From contig JAEMBT020000007.1 of NCBI GenBank assembly GCA_018873245.2, positions 5,611,129-5,675,128 of the forward strand: a stretch of DNA of 64,000 bases, in the 5' to 3' direction. A program made the translations under genes and the position numbers. The notes under the pieces were generated by a model, which was not told the DNA's origin, did no database searches, and saw nothing but the letters and a program-made list of their open reading frames with translations. Of this stretch, positions 59,063 through 64,000 are shown one piece after another (the stretch's first letter is position 1; the number at the start of each line of letters is the position of its first letter). Source of the stretch: Archegozetes longisetosus (taxonomy: Eukaryota; Arthropoda; Arachnida; Sarcoptiformes; Trhypochthoniidae).

Positions 59063-60587
59063 TTGAAAGCATAATCAAGAATGGGATTTTAGGGCAAAAA
59101 TTTTACCGATTGGGGTAGGGTAGGGTATTAAGTCAAGATTAGAACAAATTAGGGTCAGCATTATATTAATAGTTAAGTTTCTTTTCGAAATATCGGGTTA
59201 TGTTACGCGTGTTTGTGTTCTAAGAGTAAGTTTATTCAAATAATTTTCATATTTTTAACACAAGAGACCACAATCGTAGCGAACTACAGAATATTTTTTT
59301 CAGTATCTCAGCTTTCATATGAGGCTTTTCTGAAAGAACACTTTTACTCACACAATAAGAGTGTTTATTATTCACAATAATAGATGGATAGAAATAAATC
59401 ACTCAATGATTAATTGGATCACATTTTAAATAATTTTAATAAACATGTTCCAATTTTGGGAATTTTACTAAAAATACTTACAAACAAGGGAGATAAACAA
59501 GAACGTTGAAAAGTTTAAAATATATTCTATTTTAGGGGTTATGAGATTTCTAAAACGTCAATTTAGTATAAATTTAGGGTTTAGGCTCAGTTAGGATAAA
59601 TTCGGGTAAATTAGAGCCGACCCTAAAAATCCTATTCCTAATTATGATTTTATCTCTTCAGATTAAAAAGTTACGATCTTTGAAAGAATCACATTTTCGG
59701 CTATTTAGGTCTATAGCTCTTAAACAAACAACATTTGAGTGAAACAAAAGTGCACATGCCTAATAATTTCTCATCTAGTTTAGTTTCTATTCATCAGAAT
59801 TGAAAGATTCTCGTTCAGTTCCTCTGATGGAATTTGTTTGGATAACTCACTTACCTTATATGGAGTTTCGACGCTTACTCACTATTATGTCGGTCCCAAC
59901 ATGTAAATTAGTTTATTCAAAAAAATCATCAAAATCCGTTAATTTTTACTACTAGAAACTTTCCAAAAACTAGATCAAACACTTTTGTCACTGACTGTAC
60001 ATATTTTTGACTTTAGCAGTATATCATTGAAAACTATACGTAAATTATTAGATGAACTCTATTAAGTAAATAGTTCTTTTGTGAGTAATTTTTGCGAATC
60101 TTTAGGGAAAAGCCAAATAAAAGCATTAAAACTTTTGAAATTGGATAATTTAGATAATTAGATTTAATCGACCACTACTTCTAACAGAAATTAGAATTAT
60201 GAGTCGGGTCAACTATGTAATAGCTGATAATAAACTTAGACTTTTGTGCGTGAGATGTCGGACTGACATCTGAAATAAATGTACTATTAGGATTGAATGG
60301 GTATCCATCTAAATTCAAGTCATGCCAACTTCATTAACCCATAACTTCAGCCTTTGTATTTAAAACTTAATCCTTTTCATCAAGTTGCTCTATATTAATG
60401 TGAAAATTTCTTCCAAAATAAGTTCACTTCTGCTCTACTGAGCTTGAAATTCAAATTTCTCATAAAATATTTTGAAAGTTTAGTAGCGAAAATACTAGAG
60501 GCTTAGACTAATTTTTATATTACTTCTTATAGTATTTAGATAAAATACTAAATGCCAAGTTAGGAATACTGAGCTAGTTAAGCCTAA

Positions 60588-60941
60588 CTATTTTACTACT
60601 GAAAGTGTTGTAAGTCTGGTGCAGAATATTAAAGTGAATGGGAGGAATATATAATTTGAAGATGTCTTACAGTTTTGTTGATAAATAATTAAAGAGATCC
60701 ATGGGAGGCATAAGATGATTGTTATAAGAAGAAACTTTACATCCAGTGTTATAGTTGAATAAATACCAGTCATATGAGCTATTATTTTTATGTAAATTAC
60801 TATTATTTTCATTATTTCCATGTAGCCCTTCAAACACGTTACTTGTAATGTCCATTCTATTCCTATAATAACTGTTATGATTGAGTAACTTATACTCGAT
60901 AGCAATGCCATGCATTGAACCATTTTTGTTGAAAAATTCAT
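60588..60941 (-). CDS. Small multi-spanning membrane protein, paralog B
   Basis: The frame is read from the ATG at 60941 (MNFSTKMVQCMALL), although the frame continues upstream to 61013. A U-rich stretch ending ATAG at about 60972 could be an acceptor for an upstream exon. It encodes about 117 residues with about three hydrophobic segments: SISYSIITVIIGIEW, IMKIIVIYIKIIAHMTGIYS and FLLITIILCLPWISLIIY, then a short tail. The middle and third segments resemble those of the next gene (LIDILVLTILHIKVL; LYLASIICNFPWITFNVY), pointing to a tandem duplication. The cysteine-rich loop of paralog A is missing, perhaps in an unrecognised exon. The family is unknown. Confidence 0.45.
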   Translation of the reverse strand: MNFSTKMVQCMALLSSISYSIITVIIGIEWTLQVTCLKGYMEIMKIIVIYIKIIAHMTGIYSTITLDVKFLLITIILCLPWISLIIYQQNCKTSSNYIFLPFTLIFCTRLTTLSVVK

Positions 60942-61422
60942 GTATCGGTTGATTGTCAATTCTTTTTTTCTATAAAAAAAAGTATTTCGAAAAAGGTTCT
61001 TAAGATCGGTCAAAATTTGAGACTATCTGAAAAATGACTTAAAATGAGAATATGATCAAATCAGTTCAATAAAATTCGAAAGAAGAACTATACGGTTCTG
61101 CTTAGAAGTTTTTTTTTATCAAAATATACATTCATTGGTTGGAATGAAAAAAAGTTTTTCCACCTCCTCTTTAAAGCAAGCTATAATCACGTATTTTTTA
61201 AAAATTACAGTTGAAAACTCAATAATCCGCGATAGCAACAAGAAAAGACTGTCGCTATGTCAACGTTCTTGTGATACGCATCAGTTTTTGGTCGAGTTTG
61301 ATTTCTAATTTGTCTCGATTACTATATTGAATATCCTATAAGTTTTTTAGTATCTTCAATATTGTAGTCTGATGGAAGGCATGCCATCACAACAAATCAC
61401 TTCTGGTTGCTATCAACGATTA

Positions 61423-62025
61423 TTAAATTTTTAAGTGTACATACATTGAATTGACATCTTTTTCAAGATTGAAATGAACGAAAGCAGTATTGGCCATAAT
61501 TGTAGACAAATCAACAAAATTTAAAATTGTATAGAAATATATATTCCAGGAAGAGCTTAGTATATGTTTAAAAGCATGGATTTCCTTGATAGATATTCTG
61601 AAGACTTGAAAAGACGAAAATATTAGAGAAACGTAAAAGTTTTGAAGCATCAGTCACTTACTGAAATCGTAGACATTAAATGTGATCCACGGAAAATTGC
61701 ATATAATTGATGCTAAATACAATCTACAGCTGAAAGAATTGCAAATGTAACCAATTAAAACAAACAGTTGTGACAAAACTTTGATATGAAGAATAGTCAA
61801 CACTAAAATATCAATGAGTTCTAATTTGTAACATTTAGGATTTTTGCAACTTGTTAACAAACATTCGGACGTTATTTCAGTACAAATCATTCGACATACT
61901 CTTGATTTGATGTCTTTAGACACAAAATAGAGTGAATATTGAATTATTACAGCAATAATTGTGATAAGAATCGATAAGTTTGGAATAATCAGTAGAAATC
62001 GAGATAGATTTTTACATATAGCCAT
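61423..62025 (-). CDS. Small four-helix membrane protein with Cys-rich loop, paralog A
   Basis: Two exons, 62025-61662 and 61604-61423, joined by a 57-base GT-AG intron, give about 181 residues. Four hydrophobic segments are seen: FLLIIPNLSILITIIAVIIQ, LIDILVLTILHIKVLSQLFV, LYLASIICNFPWITFNVYDF and a fourth in exon 2 (NIYFYTILNFVDLSTIMANT). Between segments 1 and 2 lies a loop with six cysteines (VCRMICTEITSECLLTSCKN then PKCYK, counting through it), likely extracellular and disulfide-bonded. The layout recalls tetraspan proteins, but the tetraspanin CCG motif is absent. No family is recognised. The adjacent frame at 60588-60941 is a probable paralog. Confidence 0.55.
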
Positions 62026-63626
62026 AACTTTGAAGAACTGCTGGCTTCTACTTGAAGTCTACTGAATTTACTAACAATTCAAAACTGTTTGATCTTTCGG
62101 ATTTTGTTTTGATTGATATAATGACGCCAATAGAAGTTAATAATTAACATGCGATTATTGGATATATTATATTAAAGGGATGTTTATGTTATTCGTTACT
62201 TTTCATATTTAGAACTGAAAATTTAGAATTCGGTCACAGATTCTAACTTTTCAATTGCTCTGATGCTTGAGGTTTTATCTGGAAAAGTTTTCCAGATTCT
62301 TATATAATAGAAAAAAATTAAAAGAAGTCATATTTAAGTACTTAAAGTTCGTCAAAATATAATCAATTTTAAATTAATTTTCCTAAAACTTACATGAAAC
62401 CTAATCTTTTTTAAAGATCTATACTAATAAATAATAAGTGTGTCAAAAAATCTGCTTCAATTTTTGTTTTTCAATGTGGATATCAGTGCTGATTATTCGA
62501 AATTCTAGTAATGAAATTTAAAACCAAAATATTAATTCTGGAATCCAGGAATGTTTAGGTTATCAAAAGTCAAAACTACTAAACTGTTTACAAACTAACA
62601 TAAGCTGAAGCAAAATGATCATGTTGATTAGCTAATTCTCAATTTATTTATCTTTAAATAAATTAAATAATTAATTACAGTTTCCATGTACGATGAAATG
62701 TTTGATTACAGTTCGATTTATAGTTGATGTAGGTTTTGAGCAATAGGGATGCATGTGATCACTACAGAAACGTTCTTCTATGCTCAATTCTCCTTACCTA
62801 GCTTAACTTAACCCAACTGTAACAATGGTAATGACAATATATTCAGCGAAATTAGGTTAGGTATGGGCAATGGCAGGTTTAGCATGCTAAGTATATGAAC
62901 TTTATTGTAGTAACTACATAGCTGCCTAATACCCAAATTTTTTTTATGAACCATAAACCGAAGTAAAACCAAATCTTCATTTAAATAAAATTGAATTGCT
63001 AGAAAGCAGTTTTTGTGAATTTACAGCTCAGAACTTATTGTAACCGATAAATTGATTGCATGTTCAAAGCAAACACATTGCATCCTAAGAGCCTATAAAA
63101 TTTATAGTTCCCTAAAGACAGAAGTTGGGTGTCTTTGATGTTTCGGAAGAAAAACTATAATTCTTTGATTAATTACATGAGTCAGTTATCATTCCATAGA
63201 TCAGTCGATTAGAAAGGCTTTCGAGTCAATCAATTTTATAACTCTAGAAAGTATTGATCAAATGAAAACTGATTCGACTAAATGAGACAGACATCAAATT
63301 TTGAGGCCCATTTCTTCAATCAATTCTTTTCATATAAGTTGGAATAAAATTGACAACATTTGCAATGAATTACTTGTAGTTATAGAAAGAATTTGATGAG
63401 AAACAAAATATGTTCAATAGGATTTCTATTGCATAATATAATGTGAGTATTCGTTATGGCATTTTGATTACACAAATTTATATTGAAACTGGAGTAGAGA
63501 GACGAAAGAAAGAACTAAATTAGATTTCATATGAGGACCAAAGTGTTGTCATTTTTGCTTTTACACTTTTAGTCTGACAATCACAGTAATGATAATCAAT
63601 GTTTGGTATTATTTCCTTATTGTAGT
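62026..63626. other. Intergenic, AT-rich
   Basis: No supported gene. It should contain the promoter of the minus-strand four-helix membrane protein gene. Confidence 0.4.
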
Positions 63627-63891
63627 GACTGCTGTGACCAGGCTCTTTAGTTTGGGGGGCCTAAAAGTTTGAGAAAATGCTTAGATTTATTGAGGCAAAC
63701 GCTAATTCACATTCAATATCTGTCCATTTCTTATAAAACCTTTGATTAATGTTTAACAGTAAGCAATCGATTGGTGCATCAGTTTAAAGGTTCTTGCAAA
63801 ATTTTATTTCCGGTACAGACCTGTACTTAAGCTTTGAAAAAACCTCTGGGGGACTATAGCCTCCCTAGTCCTCTCGTTAGCTAAGATTGTG
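63627..63891. mobile_element. hAT-type MITE, copy 2 of 2
   Basis: A diverged copy of the element at 56066-56318. The ends GACTGCTGTGACCAG and CTAAGATTGTG have decayed, and the flanks ATTGTAGT and ATTGTAAC agree at six of eight bases. The shared centre includes TAATGTTTAACAGTAAGCAA and TACAGACCT. Confidence 0.65.
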
Positions 63892-64000
63892 ATTGTAACA
63901 GAAGAATGCTATTTTCTGGTTTACAGCTAGTCAAATAATAGAAGAAAACGATATTTGCTAAATTCTCAATTTTGAGCTCTATTGAGTTATATTACTATTT

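Larger units (their letters stand above)
57777..60001. mobile_element. Tc1/mariner-type foldback element, disrupted by later insertions
   Basis: The ends TACAGTCATTGACAAAAGTA (57777) and inverted TACAGTCAGTGACAAAAGTG (ending 60001) mark a 2.2-kb element with terminal TA. The inverted arms continue inward: GTTTCATTGAGATATCG...TAAGAGCTACAGAC (to 58057), resuming at 58720 with CTACAGACCTAAATAACAG, both match the inverted right arm at about 59645-59755. The left arm is thus split by the hAT insertion at 58058. A further palindrome sits at 58797-59062. No transposase is visible. Confidence 0.75.

Noticed and set aside
60667..60915. Asn-rich open frame MHGIAIEYKLL... on the minus strand
   Set aside because: It overlaps the hydrophobic frame that resembles the neighbouring membrane protein; low-complexity content suggests a shadow.
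1..64000. CRISPR arrays, operons, rRNA genes, bacterial promoters
   Set aside because: None seen; spliced genes and animal transposons show this is nuclear eukaryotic DNA, so prokaryotic features are not expected.

Overview
The window is AT-rich eukaryotic DNA with split genes. Introns begin GT and end AG, and many are only 60 to 90 bases long. The gene content points to an arthropod, most likely an acariform (trombidiform, spider-mite-like) mite. It includes a cytosolic bacterial-type UDP-glycosyltransferase with no signal peptide or membrane anchor, as in Tetranychus, and an arthropod 'phosphoenolpyruvate synthase-like' phosphotransferase. It also has an aldo-keto reductase with a signal peptide, tandem DNase II-like genes, an arrestin-domain protein, a sushi-domain receptor and a classical dynamin (shibire). 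The species is an inference; no rRNA or mitochondrial marker is present.

Layout. 1-6 kb: an eleven-exon ATP-grasp/PEP-mobile-domain gene (minus). 6-10.8 kb: repeats and a decayed Tc1/mariner element. 10.8-12.2 kb: a two-exon UGT (plus). 13-17.8 kb: two related hAT elements, each with an exact 8-bp target duplication. The longer one holds a broken transposase and a broken ISG20/REX4-like exonuclease. 19.3 kb: a long GTGA microsatellite. 22.7-23.9 kb: a four-exon aldo-keto reductase (plus). 24.1-26.3 kb: three inverted-repeat elements, one with a tRNA-like Pol III unit. 26.5-29.8 kb: a DNase II-like gene followed by a tandem DNase II pseudogene hit by three insertions or expansions. 31-36.6 kb: a six-exon arrestin-domain (ARRDC-type) gene (minus). 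40.5-44.5 kb: a sushi-domain type I membrane protein with a Ser/Lys minisatellite stalk and a Tyr-x-x-Pro tail (minus). 48.5-54.5 kb: dynamin with two alternative last exons (plus). 55.6-56 kb: an orphan two-sushi exon (minus). 55-60 kb: pogo-, hAT- and mariner-type short elements, including a nested pair. 60.6-62 kb: two tandem small four-helix membrane protein genes (minus).

The genes do not form an operon or an obvious pathway. UGT and aldo-keto reductase are typical detoxification enzymes, and the UGT and phosphotransferase are probably of bacterial ancestry. ARRDC, the sushi receptor and dynamin all bear on receptor signalling or endocytosis, but their adjacency may be chance. Three otherwise well-preserved genes each show one single-base frame break at or next to a short homopolymer. 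That pattern suggests base-calling errors in the assembly rather than three independent inactivations.
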